The notes under the pieces were generated by a model. It made no database searches. It was not told the origin of the DNA and saw only the letters and a list, made by a program, of their open reading frames with translations. Shown here in pieces: positions 8,106 to 15,580 of a DNA stretch of 64,000 bases (position 1 is its first letter; every line of letters starts with the position of its first letter). Origin of the DNA: Phycisphaeraceae bacterium (GTDB taxonomy: Bacteria; Planctomycetota; Phycisphaerae; Phycisphaerales; SM1A02). The stretch is taken from positions 62,001 to 126,000 of the forward strand of contig JAHBWY010000001.1 of assembly GCA_019636735.1 (NCBI GenBank), written 5' to 3'. The position numbers and the translations under genes were made by a program.

Positions 8106-8404
8106 CGATGGTCGATGCCCACCGCAAACTTGAAGACTCTGAGCAGCTCTTGGTGGAGCCGAGTCCAGACGCCAGACTTCCACCACTCCTTGAACCGCCG
8201 CCAGCACGAAGAGCCGCTGACTCCGAACGCCTCCCGCGGCAACGCCTGCCAGGGAATGCCTGTCCGCAGTACGAAGATGATGCCTCGAAGCGCCGCACGA
8301 GAGTCGACTGGTGGCCGCCCACCCGCCGATGTACGGGGCCTCGGTCTTGGCAGAAGCGGCTCCGCCGCCCGCCAGAGATCCTCTGAAACGAGTTCCTTCG
8401 CCAT
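7979..8404 (-). CDS. IS427-like transposase, first reading frame (orfA)
   Basis: The 141-residue frame starts MAKELVSEDLWRAAEPLLP and contains GGRPPVDSRAALRGIIFVLRTG and SSCWRRFKEWW, the usual N-terminal region of IS5-group transposases, then reaches VVDSQSVRA with the first catalytic aspartate. After that it leaves the family frame (REDRARARTRR instead of a GPNPTDRGKRG-type sequence) and ends early. The rest of the enzyme continues in the -1 frame, so this is orfA of a two-frame element or a copy damaged by a single-base change. Confidence 0.8.
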   Translation of the reverse strand: MAKELVSEDLWRAAEPLLPRPRPRTSAGGRPPVDSRAALRGIIFVLRTGIPWQALPREAFGVSGSSCWRRFKEWWKSGVWTRLHQELLRVFKFAVGIDHRAVVDSQSVRALREDRARARTRRTVQNAAANAISRPMAPVSS

Positions 8405-8530
8405 GATTGCGCCTCCATGCGCTGTTGAAGAACTCTCCCTTCATCGGTCGATCAATGCCCTCTGAAACAGTCTCTAAAGCGAAGGGTCCAAGGGCCACCA
8501 TGTTCCCTATTACCATTGGAGGTTTCTGAA

Positions 8531-9742
8531 ATGAAGCGTGCCCCTCAACTCGCGGTGATGTCGATTCTGGCACTGAGCGCGTTGCCTGTAGCCCAAGGGC
8601 AGTGCCAGTACACCGTGAAGAGCTGGGCTCCATGGCCGTGCTCGGGTGGTCTGCCCATGTACTCTGTTATTACAGGGTTGAACAACCTTGAGGCGTGGTG
8701 TGGCTACAGGCCGAAGTGCCATGGGGCCACCGGGGACATTCCCGTGTATTGCCCTCCGGGTGGCTCACCGCAGGAGCTTCCCCTGCCGCCCGGGGCTGGC
8801 CCGAAGGGCGCGCAGGCGGTCGCTGTCAATGACTTCGGTGTCGTCGTCGGGTTCTCATTCCAGGGGACGAGTGGGACCGTCAAGATCGGCTGCATCTGGA
8901 AGCCCGACGGAACTGTCACGACCATTGCCCCCTTTCCGGATGGTGTCATCAGCCCGCCCTACGCGGTGAACAAGCAAGGCACCGTTGTAGGCACTTCGGC
9001 GGGTAAGCCCTATGTCTGGTCAAACGGGGAGATGACTCTGATTCCAACACCTGTCGAGTTTCCGGGCGGTTACGCCACGGACATCAGCGACAGCGGCTTT
9101 GTGGTGGGCGAGTATGGTCATCACTCCAACGGTTCATTGCGTGGCTTCCGCTGGCGGGATGGAGAGTTCGAGGTGCTTGAGCCGGCGGAGTCGTACACGG
9201 TGTGTCGTGCCCGCGGCGTGAATGATGCGGGCGTGGCGGTGGGATCATCGAACGCGTATGTGATTGGCGTATGGGTTGGGTCGGTCGCGACAGTCTGGAC
9301 GAAGGACGAGGTGATCGCCCTGCCGTCGCTGCCGGGGCACCCGTTCAGTTACGCCATGAGCATCAACTCGAGTGGTGTCATCATTGGCGCCGCTTCGCTG
9401 ACCGGATATGTGGACACTCAAGTTGCCGTGGTGTGGATCAATGGGGAGCCGCACAAGCTCACTGATCTCATGGCCCCTGGGACGCCGTCGATCGGAAACG
9501 CGCCCCATAGGATCAACGAGGTGGGTGAGATTCTCCCGTACGGATCGAACCGTATCTTGACCCCGCTGTCCCCCCTGGCCGCCGACATCACCGGCGATTG
9601 CGCTGTCGATGGCAAGGACATCGCGAAGGTGCTTGCTGACTGGGGCGTGACGCCATGGTCCGCCGCGGATTTGGACAACGATGGTGTCGTCGGCGGGCGT
9701 GACCTGGCGCTCATTCTCGGTGAGTGGACGGGGTCGCGGTGA
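8531..9742 (+). CDS. Secreted HAF-repeat protein A with dockerin-like motifs
   Basis: The 403-residue protein has a signal peptide (MKRAPQLAVMSILALSALPVAQG-Q), then repeated HAF-type units with the core I/V-N-x-x-G-x-V-V-G: AVNDFGVVVG, AVNKQGTVVG, DISDSGFVVG, GVNDAGVAVG, SINSSGVIIG. It ends with two dockerin-like motifs (DITGDCAVDGKDIAKVLADWG and DLDNDGVVGGRDLALILGEW). HAF proteins are predicted extracellular beta-propeller-like proteins of unknown function. GGAGG at 8518-8522, 8 nt before the ATG, fixes the start. The beta-helix gene upstream is its ancestral operon partner; the IS now lies between them and may cut off or alter transcription. Confidence 0.85.
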   Translation: MKRAPQLAVMSILALSALPVAQGQCQYTVKSWAPWPCSGGLPMYSVITGLNNLEAWCGYRPKCHGATGDIPVYCPPGGSPQELPLPPGAGPKGAQAVAVNDFGVVVGFSFQGTSGTVKIGCIWKPDGTVTTIAPFPDGVISPPYAVNKQGTVVGTSAGKPYVWSNGEMTLIPTPVEFPGGYATDISDSGFVVGEYGHHSNGSLRGFRWRDGEFEVLEPAESYTVCRARGVNDAGVAVGSSNAYVIGVWVGSVATVWTKDEVIALPSLPGHPFSYAMSINSSGVIIGAASLTGYVDTQVAVVWINGEPHKLTDLMAPGTPSIGNAPHRINEVGEILPYGSNRILTPLSPLAADITGDCAVDGKDIAKVLADWGVTPWSAADLDNDGVVGGRDLALILGEWTGSR

Positions 9743-9834
9743 GACCGGCGTGACCAAATGCCACGGTATTTGATTAGCGGGCCATCGTCGTAGAAGTGGA
9801 GGGAGCGGCTGCGGTACATTGATGGAGGATCTTG

Positions 9835-10542
9835 ATGGCGGAGCCGTCGAACAGTCCTTCTTCTTGTCCGCGATGCGTCGAGCAGGAGCGCGAGATCGCC
9901 GGACTCAAGGCTCGCGTCGCCCAGCTCGAACGGCTGCTCGAAGACATCACCCGCAAGGGCAAGCGGCAGGCCAGCGCCATTCTCGCGAAACACGCCCAAG
10001 GCGGATCCGAAACGACCGGGACGCAAGCCCGGCCCGGACTACGGCACGCCGGCGTTCCGCGCGGCGCCGCCGGCTGGCGCCATCGACGAGATCCACGAGG
10101 CGCCGCTCCCCGATCGATGCGACTGCGGCGGTCTCGTGCGACACACCGGGTCGGAGCGCCAGTACCAGGTCGAGCTGCCGCGCCGTCCCATCCACCGGCA
10201 GTTCAACGTTCACATCGGTGAATGTGCCTGCTGCGCTGGCCGCGAGCGAATCCGCCGCACGAGCGGTTCGCCGGGCATCTCCTCCGGCATCGCGATCAGT
10301 TGTTCACACTCCTCGAGCCGGGGTCCGTGGGACTGGACGCGACGAACTACCGAGCCGAGCAGGCGATCCGGCCTGCGGTCGTGAATCGCAAGGTGTGGGG
10401 CGGGAGCCGGACCGAGGCCGGCGCGCATGCCCAGTCGGTGCTCATGACGGTGCTCCTGACCTGCGCTCAGCAGCATCGCGATACCCTGAGGTTCATCGGT
10501 CGGCTCCTGCGCGGTGAGCGGCCAATTCTACAACTGGCGTGA
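9835..10542 (+). pseudogene. IS66-family transposase (TnpC) remnant with frameshifts and internal deletion
   Basis: The N-terminal leucine-zipper region (MAEPSNSPSSCPRCVEQERE, AQLERLLEDITRKGKRQ) starts at 9835. Around 9990 the family sequence moves to another frame (KPGPDYG, then CDCGGLVRHTG and FNVHIGECACC, a zinc-finger-like segment). From about 10290 it is in a third frame as GLDATNYRAEQAIRP, VVNRKVWGGSRTEAGA and AQSVLMTVLLTCAQQHRDTL, the conserved C-terminus. The central DDE catalytic domain is missing between about 10240 and 10290. The copy is dead. No flanking inverted repeats were recognised. Confidence 0.75.
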
Positions 10543-10590
10543 CCCGCTCATCAAGTACATGTCACGATTCGAAGGACTCAGAAGATCCTG

Positions 10591-10770
10591 ATGATGGAGT
10601 ATGAGTTCACACGGGAGTGCTTGGCGGTGGTGGTGGCGCGGATCAACACCTTGGCGATGGTGGTGGGCGATACGCGGAACCTGTTCGCAAGTGTGCGGGA
10701 GGCGCTGGTGGTGATCGGCGACTTCCGCGAGGACTCCAACCCGCGTCAATTCATCAACCTCGAAGCCAAG
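10591..10770 (+). pseudogene. Possible IS3-family orfB fragments
   Basis: YEFTRECLAVVVARI resembles the DEFTRECLAIEVAR-type motif that begins the catalytic core of IS3-group transposases, and VREALVVIGDFREDSNPR resembles the C-terminal E-x-V-I-x-x-W-R-x-D-Y-N segment. Everything between, including the DNGPEF motif, is absent. The match is short and judged by eye. The setting, directly after an IS66 remnant, supports a mobile-element scrap. It may alternatively be non-coding. Confidence 0.35.
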
Positions 10771-10840
10771 CTCGGATTCTCGGGTCGCTGTGTGCCTTGT
10801 ATCAAGCGACCGCGCCCGGCGGATCCCCTCGTCCCTCGCG

Positions 10841-11650
10841 TCATTGACGGGCGAAGAGCGCCCGGAGGCGCGACTGCGCTTCAGCACCAGCGATCACGCG
10901 GGCCGAGATCGCGGCTGCTTCGTCGGCGACTCGATCGTCCATTGATCCATCGAGTTCGTTCAGAAGCCGCTTCGTCGCAGCCAGAGCGTGCGCGCCTCCC
11001 TTGACCAGCGTCATGGCGAACGCCTGAACCGCCGTGGGGAGCTCCTCTTCCGGCACCAGGTGCGTGGCAAGTCCGGCGCGGAAACCCGCCTCGCCACTCA
11101 TGGTTCCTCCAGCGAGCAGCATGGCCCGTGCGGGACCGGCACCGATCTTTCGGATGAGCCACGGTGCCACAACGGCCGGGCAGACGCCGAGATCGACCTC
11201 GGGATACCCGACCTTGGCCTCGGCATGCGTGAACGCAAAGTCGCAGACCACCATCAGTCCGCAACCGCCTCCGACTGCCGCGCCCTGCACCTGTGCAATG
11301 GTCGGAACTGGCAGGCGCCGGATCGATCGATTGACGCGCGAGAGTTCACGCAGCATTTCGCCCATGGCGGCGGGATCGGAGGCCACCGCCTTCAGGTCCA
11401 TGCCTGCACAGAACGCTCGGCCGCGGCCCGACAGCACCAGCACGCGAACCTCGGGCGCGGTGCCGCCATCCGCGCCAGGGGTGCAGCGAGGTGCGAGTTC
11501 CCGCACCGTCGCGCCGAGGGCTCGAATCAGGTCGAGTGAAAGCGCATTGCGAGCATCAGGTCGATTGAGTTCGAGCCGGGCGATGCCGTGGTCGACCGTG
11601 CAGATGACCAGGTTGCTGGAGTTCGTCGCGGCTGCAGGGGTGGCGCTCAT
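10841..11650 (-). CDS. Enoyl-CoA hydratase/isomerase family protein
   Basis: The 269-residue crotonase has LELNRPDARNALSLDLI near residue 30, LSGRGRAFCAGMDLKAV (first oxyanion strand) and VQGAAVGGGCGLMVVCDFAF (second), then VDLGVCPAVVAPWLIRKIG. It ends 3' of the IS remnants and lies directly behind pcp on the same strand, 10 nt after its stop. TAGATT is 7 nt before the ATG at 11650 and no Shine-Dalgarno sequence is seen, so it may have its own leaderless transcript. It is a second crotonase distinct from those at 4380 and 13529. The physiological substrate is unknown. Confidence 0.87.
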   Translation of the reverse strand: MSATPAAATNSSNLVICTVDHGIARLELNRPDARNALSLDLIRALGATVRELAPRCTPGADGGTAPEVRVLVLSGRGRAFCAGMDLKAVASDPAAMGEMLRELSRVNRSIRRLPVPTIAQVQGAAVGGGCGLMVVCDFAFTHAEAKVGYPEVDLGVCPAVVAPWLIRKIGAGPARAMLLAGGTMSGEAGFRAGLATHLVPEEELPTAVQAFAMTLVKGGAHALAATKRLLNELDGSMDDRVADEAAAISARVIAGAEAQSRLRALFARQ

Positions 11651-11660
11651 GGGACGAAAT

Positions 11661-12389
11661 CTAGCACCACTCTGCAGCGAGCTCGCGAATGAGCACCTCG
11701 ACTCCGCGGAGGCACTCTTCGCGCGTCATGCCTTGGAGGGGCGGGGCCGCAGGCTGCTGGCCCGCCTGCTGCCGGGTCACCCGCGAGATCTGCTCAGGCA
11801 AGCGCGGCACATGAACGAAACCGGCGCCCCGCATCCGTCGTTCGGCGGCGAGGGAGATTGCGTGGAACATGATCTCATTGCAGAGGAAGCGGCCCGCGTT
11901 GGTCGACGCCTCCGCGCGCAAGCCGGCGCTCTGCAGTGCAGTCACCAGTCGGGTGACTGGCAACGAGGCCGCCAGCTCGCTCGGTGCGCCAGCGATCACC
12001 GGCTCGTTCTCGACGAGGGCTCCCGCGTTGTCTGGAATTCGGTAGTGGCGCTGATTGACGGCGACGGCCTCCACGCAGATCGAGTCACGCGAGCCTGTCT
12101 CGCCCAGGCAGAGCAAGGCATCGGGCCGACAGCGTTCGACGGCCGCGAGGAGGGCGCCGGCGGCCGAACCAGGGCCCATGCCGCCGACCACCGGCAGAAT
12201 CGCAGTCTCGAGATGGACACGAGTCACGAACGCTCCGCGAGCCGACCGGGTGTCGATCTCCTTCGCCGCGCCGGCGGGCCACTCGCGAGCGAGCATCGCG
12301 AGCACTTCCCGCGATGGGTTGACGGGGCTTCCACCGAATGGCTCGAAGCCCGTGACCAGCAGACAAAGCGGTGGTTCGGAACGGCTCAC
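11661..12389 (-). CDS. pcp: Pyroglutamyl-peptidase I (C15 family)
   Basis: The 242-residue protein removes N-terminal pyroglutamate from peptides in the cytoplasm. LLVTGFEPFGGSPVNPS is the family N-terminus; LGETGSRDSICVEAVAVN, AGRFLCNEIMFHA with the catalytic cysteine, and GFVHVPRLPEQ with the catalytic histidine cover the active site. Translation starts at a GTG (12389). A GATCAT sequence lies 8 nt upstream and no Shine-Dalgarno sequence is visible. Compared with the usual ~210 residues it has a slightly longer C-terminus. Confidence 0.88.
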   Translation of the reverse strand: MSRSEPPLCLLVTGFEPFGGSPVNPSREVLAMLAREWPAGAAKEIDTRSARGAFVTRVHLETAILPVVGGMGPGSAAGALLAAVERCRPDALLCLGETGSRDSICVEAVAVNQRHYRIPDNAGALVENEPVIAGAPSELAASLPVTRLVTALQSAGLRAEASTNAGRFLCNEIMFHAISLAAERRMRGAGFVHVPRLPEQISRVTRQQAGQQPAAPPLQGMTREECLRGVEVLIRELAAEWC

Positions 12390-12691
12390 CCGTGCCCATG
12401 ATCCCTCGAGGGAATCGCATGATCAAGCCACCTCAAGCGTGACCAAGCTAGACCAAGCGCGACAGACCATGATCAAGCAGGTTCACGCATGACCGATCGT
12501 GTCCAAGCAAGCTCAAGCGCGACCGGGCGTGGCCGTTCACATCAATCACGACGCGGCCTGCACAGGGCCGCTTCTGACCATGGAGCCTCGAGTCGGCGGG
12601 TGTGGTGCCTCGCCCGCCGAGACAAAGCCCGCCCCGCCTCCGTCCGATCGATGCATGGCGCCGGCGCGGGAATCGGTCAGAATCCGCAGCC
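12390..12691. other. 302-nt intergenic region with decamer repeats
   Basis: This divergent region between pcp and the membrane protein at 12692 contains a degenerate 10-bp repeat array (12417-12536) and otherwise GC-rich sequence with no gene. CAGAAT occurs 8 nt before the GTG at 12692 and may be a -10 element. No tRNA or ncRNA was recognised. Confidence 0.5.
12417..12536. repeat. Degenerate 10-bp tandem repeat, about 12 units
   Basis: Successive decamers starting at 12417 read GCATGATCAA, GCCACCTCAA, GCGTGACCAA, GCTAGACCAA, GCGCGACAGA, CCATGATCAA and so on, with consensus GCNNGACCAA. The period is exactly 10 bp, close to one helical turn. A comparable decamer array with another unit lies at 36241-36364. 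Confidence 0.7.
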
Positions 12692-13405
12692 GTGATCGGT
12701 TTCCTCCGACGCCTTCGGCACGACATCAACTACCACTCCGCGCGGCGCAGTGCCGACCGGTGGAGCCGGGCCAGCGATGCTTGGCTCTTCGTCAGCTTGC
12801 CTGTCGCGGTCATCATCGTTCTGGTGATGAGCGTGGTCATCCGACTTGACGAGACGCTGAACCTTGCCGCCGGCGTCGTCGTTCGGAATTCCCAAGGCGT
12901 GATCGACGCGACGATCACGGGGCCCTCGCAATCCGTGCCGTTGGTCGGAACCTTTGTCGCGTCAGTCGAGGTCAAGCAGCGACGCGAAGACACAGGTTGG
13001 CCCGTCACTCTCTGGCAGCGCGTCCATCCACCCGAAGTGCTGATCAGCACCGCCACCGGCTTTGAGGCGATGGACCCCGACTCCGCTGATCCGCGCGCTC
13101 GCGCCGTGCGCGCAGCCCTGAACCGGAGCATGCCAGCGGTGGCTTCGGAGCTTGTGTCGCCGGTGAAGGATGAGTGGCGCTTCGGTGCGGTCATCGGCAC
13201 CATCGCGGTCATCTGGCTTGTGCTCATTCCGATTGGAGTGGTCGGCATCCTGTTGGCGCGCGGCGTGGCCGCGCTCGGTGCGGGCGTGATGGAGAGTGTT
13301 CGACGCACGCGTCGCGCCCGGGGGCTCTGTCCGCGCTGCGGCTACCGCACGCGCGGACTCGAGTTCAAGGAAGCGTGTCCGGAGTGCGGTGAACTCCTGA
13401 CCTGA
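12692..13405 (+). CDS. Membrane protein with C-terminal zinc ribbon, unknown function
   Basis: The 237-residue protein is predicted from a GTG at 12692. It has one hydrophobic segment near residues 30-50 (WLFVSLPVAVIIVLVMSVVI), an extracytoplasmic central region, and a second segment near 175-200 (IGTIAVIWLVLIPIGVVGILL). The C-terminus contains CPRCGY and CPECGE, a four-cysteine zinc ribbon. I do not recognise a family with known function. The tail resembles the cytoplasmic zinc-ribbon tails of other planctomycete membrane proteins, such as the gene at 38660, which has the same elements in a different order. Confidence 0.65.
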   Translation: MIGFLRRLRHDINYHSARRSADRWSRASDAWLFVSLPVAVIIVLVMSVVIRLDETLNLAAGVVVRNSQGVIDATITGPSQSVPLVGTFVASVEVKQRREDTGWPVTLWQRVHPPEVLISTATGFEAMDPDSADPRARAVRAALNRSMPAVASELVSPVKDEWRFGAVIGTIAVIWLVLIPIGVVGILLARGVAALGAGVMESVRRTRRARGLCPRCGYRTRGLEFKEACPECGELLT

Positions 13406-13528
13406 GCTCGGCGGTAGCGGGCGTTTGAGTCAAGTGGTTCCTGCCGCGCTCGCGTTGGCAGCGGCGGACTCGATGCATCGGGCGGCGGACCGGACCCGTG
13501 AGTGGTCGCACCGACACGGCCGATGCCG

Positions 13529-14302
13529 TCAGCTTCGGCGAGCGCTCCACGCCGCGCGGAGCATCGTCGTGCACTCATCGTGGTTGCAGCAACGCACACT
13601 CGCGTGCATGGCGTCGTCGCACCGATCGTCGTCGTCTGAACCCTCGAGGCGATTGAGCCAGCGCTTGGTTTCTAGGAGCGCCACGGGACCCTTCGCTCCA
13701 AGCTGAGCGAGGAGGTGCTCCGAGGCGGCCCCGACTTCACCTGGCGCTACGGCGTGCGTCACGAGTCCGCGCCGCAGCGCTTCGGCGCCGTCGATGCGCT
13801 CACCTGAAAGGAGGAGACTCCGTGCCGCTCCACTCCCGACCGTTGCCGAGAGAAAGGGCGCGGTGACGGCGGGCGAGAGGCCCAGGCGATGCACCGGGTA
13901 ACCGAAGAGTGCGTCGTCCGCGGCAACCACGAAGTCGCATGCGGAAAGGAGCGCACAACCTCCCGCAAGCGCCGCGCCACGCACTTCGGCCACGGCGATC
14001 CAGGGCCCTCGGCGCAGTGCGCGGAGGACCCCTGAGAGCCGCATGAGGAAGTGGGCCAGCACCTCGCCGCCGTCGCCAGCGGCGGCCTCGGTGAGATCGA
14101 ACCCGGCGCAGAAGGTGTTCCCGCGCCCGCGCAAGCGAAGCAGGCTGGCGCCGCGGTCTTCATTCACGCTCTGCGCAGCTTCTGCGAGGGCCTGCTCGAG
14201 CGCGTCAAACATGGCCGTGCCGAGGGCGTTGCGCTTCGCTGGCGCGTTCAGCGTCAGCGAAACGACCGACTCCGAGCGCTCCACGATGACGAGCGGCTCC
14301 AC
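13529..14302 (-). CDS. Enoyl-CoA hydratase/isomerase family protein
   Basis: The 257-residue protein is a third crotonase: LTLNAPAKRNALGTAMFDAL, LRGRGNTFCAGFDLTEA and VRGAALAGGCALLSACDFVV give the CoA-binding and oxyanion-hole segments. I start at a GTG (14302) one base after the stop of the histidine phosphatase gene, giving the usual N-terminal length; upstream extension would run into that gene. The tight spacing indicates translational coupling with the phosphatase. The C-terminal segment is Cys/His/Asp-rich (DDDDRCDDAMHASVRCCNHDE), unusual for crotonases and possibly metal-binding. The substrate is unknown. Confidence 0.85.
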   Translation of the reverse strand: MEPLVIVERSESVVSLTLNAPAKRNALGTAMFDALEQALAEAAQSVNEDRGASLLRLRGRGNTFCAGFDLTEAAAGDGGEVLAHFLMRLSGVLRALRRGPWIAVAEVRGAALAGGCALLSACDFVVAADDALFGYPVHRLGLSPAVTAPFLSATVGSGAARSLLLSGERIDGAEALRRGLVTHAVAPGEVGAASEHLLAQLGAKGPVALLETKRWLNRLEGSDDDDRCDDAMHASVRCCNHDECTTMLRAAWSARRS

Positions 14303-14303
14303 C

Positions 14304-14969
14304 TCAGTGCCCCCTTGCGAAGAGATGCTCGGTCCAGTCCCAACTCCAGATGACGCGGCTGGAGTGTTCGAAGCCGAGGATCGACACGCTGTCCGCATGC
14401 AGTCCGAAACTGCGGCCGCGAGAGGCTGGAAGCTCAAGCCACGCGGTCAGAAAGACACGAAGGAAGTGGCCATGCGAGAAGAGCGCAATGTCACCGGCCG
14501 CTCCGCTTCGATCGAGTGCCGTGGCACTCTTCGCGCTGTCGTGCGCGGTGGTCGCCGGCGACTCCCGCAGCGCCATCAGCACGCGATCAAGAACACGGTC
14601 GGCGCGGCGCCGCACCGCGTCGAGCGTCTCTCCCCGCGGACACCCATGGCGCCACAGATCCCACCCGGGGACTTCGCGCTGGATGGCCTCGGTCGTAACG
14701 CCTTCGTAGGCGCCGTAATCCCATTCCGTCAGGTCGGGATCAATCTCCATGCGCGGAGCAAGCCCCACGATCTCGCAGGTCTTGCGGGCTCGTTGAAGCG
14801 GACTGCTCCAGACGCGCGAGAAGGCGCGATGCTCGACGATCGGCGCAAGGCCGCGCGCCATTCGTTCACCGTCGGGCGTGAGAGGAAGATCGGTCCGACT
14901 GGTGTGACGACCGGTGCGGCTCCACTCCGTCTCCGCATGTCGGATGAGCCAGATGAAGGGTGCGGTCAT
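14304..14969 (-). CDS. Histidine phosphatase (phosphoglycerate mutase-like) family protein
   Basis: The 221-residue protein has the catalytic IRHAETEW motif at residues 10-16, SSPLQRARKT, a central ...WDYGAYEGV acid segment, GCPRGETLD, and LFSHGHFLRV with the second catalytic histidine. These define the branch-1 histidine phosphatases, which transfer or remove phosphate through a phosphohistidine. The substrate is not predictable; alpha-ribazole phosphatase-like and broad phosphatases look alike. The gene sits 7 nt upstream of a lipoprotein stop and one base before the crotonase start, so all three may be co-transcribed. Confidence 0.88.
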   Translation of the reverse strand: MTAPFIWLIRHAETEWSRTGRHTSRTDLPLTPDGERMARGLAPIVEHRAFSRVWSSPLQRARKTCEIVGLAPRMEIDPDLTEWDYGAYEGVTTEAIQREVPGWDLWRHGCPRGETLDAVRRRADRVLDRVLMALRESPATTAHDSAKSATALDRSGAAGDIALFSHGHFLRVFLTAWLELPASRGRSFGLHADSVSILGFEHSSRVIWSWDWTEHLFARGH

Positions 14970-14976
14970 GACCCGT

Positions 14977-15456
14977 TCATCCGCCCGATCGCGGGGTGGG
15001 TGCCATCAGCGAGTCGCGGTGGTAGATGAGTCGCAGGCCGCGGGGGCCGGAGAAGCGAAGCTCATGATCGGTCACGGTGCACTCAAGGAGCGCGTCGAAG
15101 AGCCGCGGCGGCGGATCGACCACGATGCGAACACCGCCGGTTGCGCGGCGCCATGATCCGCGTCGACCGCTGTCGGTGGCGAGCAGAGTTCCATCGCGGG
15201 AGAGGATGATCGTGCGGCCGATCATCTCCTCCGGGTTGCTCTCACTGTCGCGTCCGCTGGCTGACGCGCGCTCATCGAGCACCCACCGGCCGATGATCGG
15301 ATCGATCGAGAGCCTCGCCCCGGAGTCCTGCGGTCGCGGGGCCGTCGGCGTTTCACTGCGGGTGTCGGGCGCCGATGTCTTGCCCCTGGTGGACCCACTC
15401 GAGTCGCAGCCGACCGCGAGTGGAGCGAGCAGAAGCAGCATGGCAATCGCACGCAT
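14977..15456 (-). CDS. Small lipoprotein, unknown function
   Basis: Starting at the ATG at 15456 the 159-residue product has a signal peptide MRAIAMLLLLAPLAVG-CDSS with a lipobox cysteine at about 18. The mature part begins with a Ser/Thr/Pro linker, then IGRWVLDERA, ILSRDGTLLATDSGRRGSW and VDPPPRLFDALLECTVTDHELRFSGPRGLRLIYHR, a pattern like small lipocalin-type domains that describe a default and a measured value. TACCAT lies 9 nt before the ATG. It is probably first in a run with the histidine phosphatase and crotonase genes. Confidence 0.72.
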   Translation of the reverse strand: MRAIAMLLLLAPLAVGCDSSGSTRGKTSAPDTRSETPTAPRPQDSGARLSIDPIIGRWVLDERASASGRDSESNPEEMIGRTIILSRDGTLLATDSGRRGSWRRATGGVRIVVDPPPRLFDALLECTVTDHELRFSGPRGLRLIYHRDSLMAPTPRSGG

Positions 15457-15580
15457 CGAAGGGGCATGGTACCCCACCGCCCCCGAGAAGCGGTCGGCAC
15501 ACTGAGAGTTCGCTCATGTTTCGCTGACTGACGGACTTCGTCGGCGCGTCACCCTGTGTGGCCCCGGGTGAGGCCCGCCC

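Larger units (their letters stand above)
7581..8474 (-). mobile_element. IS5-family (IS427-like) insertion sequence, 894 bp, with TAA target duplication
   Basis: The left end starts GAGACTGTTTCAGA at 7581 and the right end finishes TCTGAAACAGTCTC at 8474, giving matching terminal inverted repeats. TAA flanks both ends (7578-7580 and 8475-8477), fitting the TNA target of the IS427 subgroup. The left TAA is the stop codon of beta-helix gene A, so the insertion duplicated the stop and left the protein intact. Removing the IS and one TAA restores a 53-nt gap to the HAF gene, identical to the gap in cassette B. The transposase lies on the minus strand in two frames. Confidence 0.9.

Noticed and set aside
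13760-14163. A 134-codon frame overlapping the third crotonase
   Set aside because: Shadow frame of the crotonase gene; no start context and no domain.
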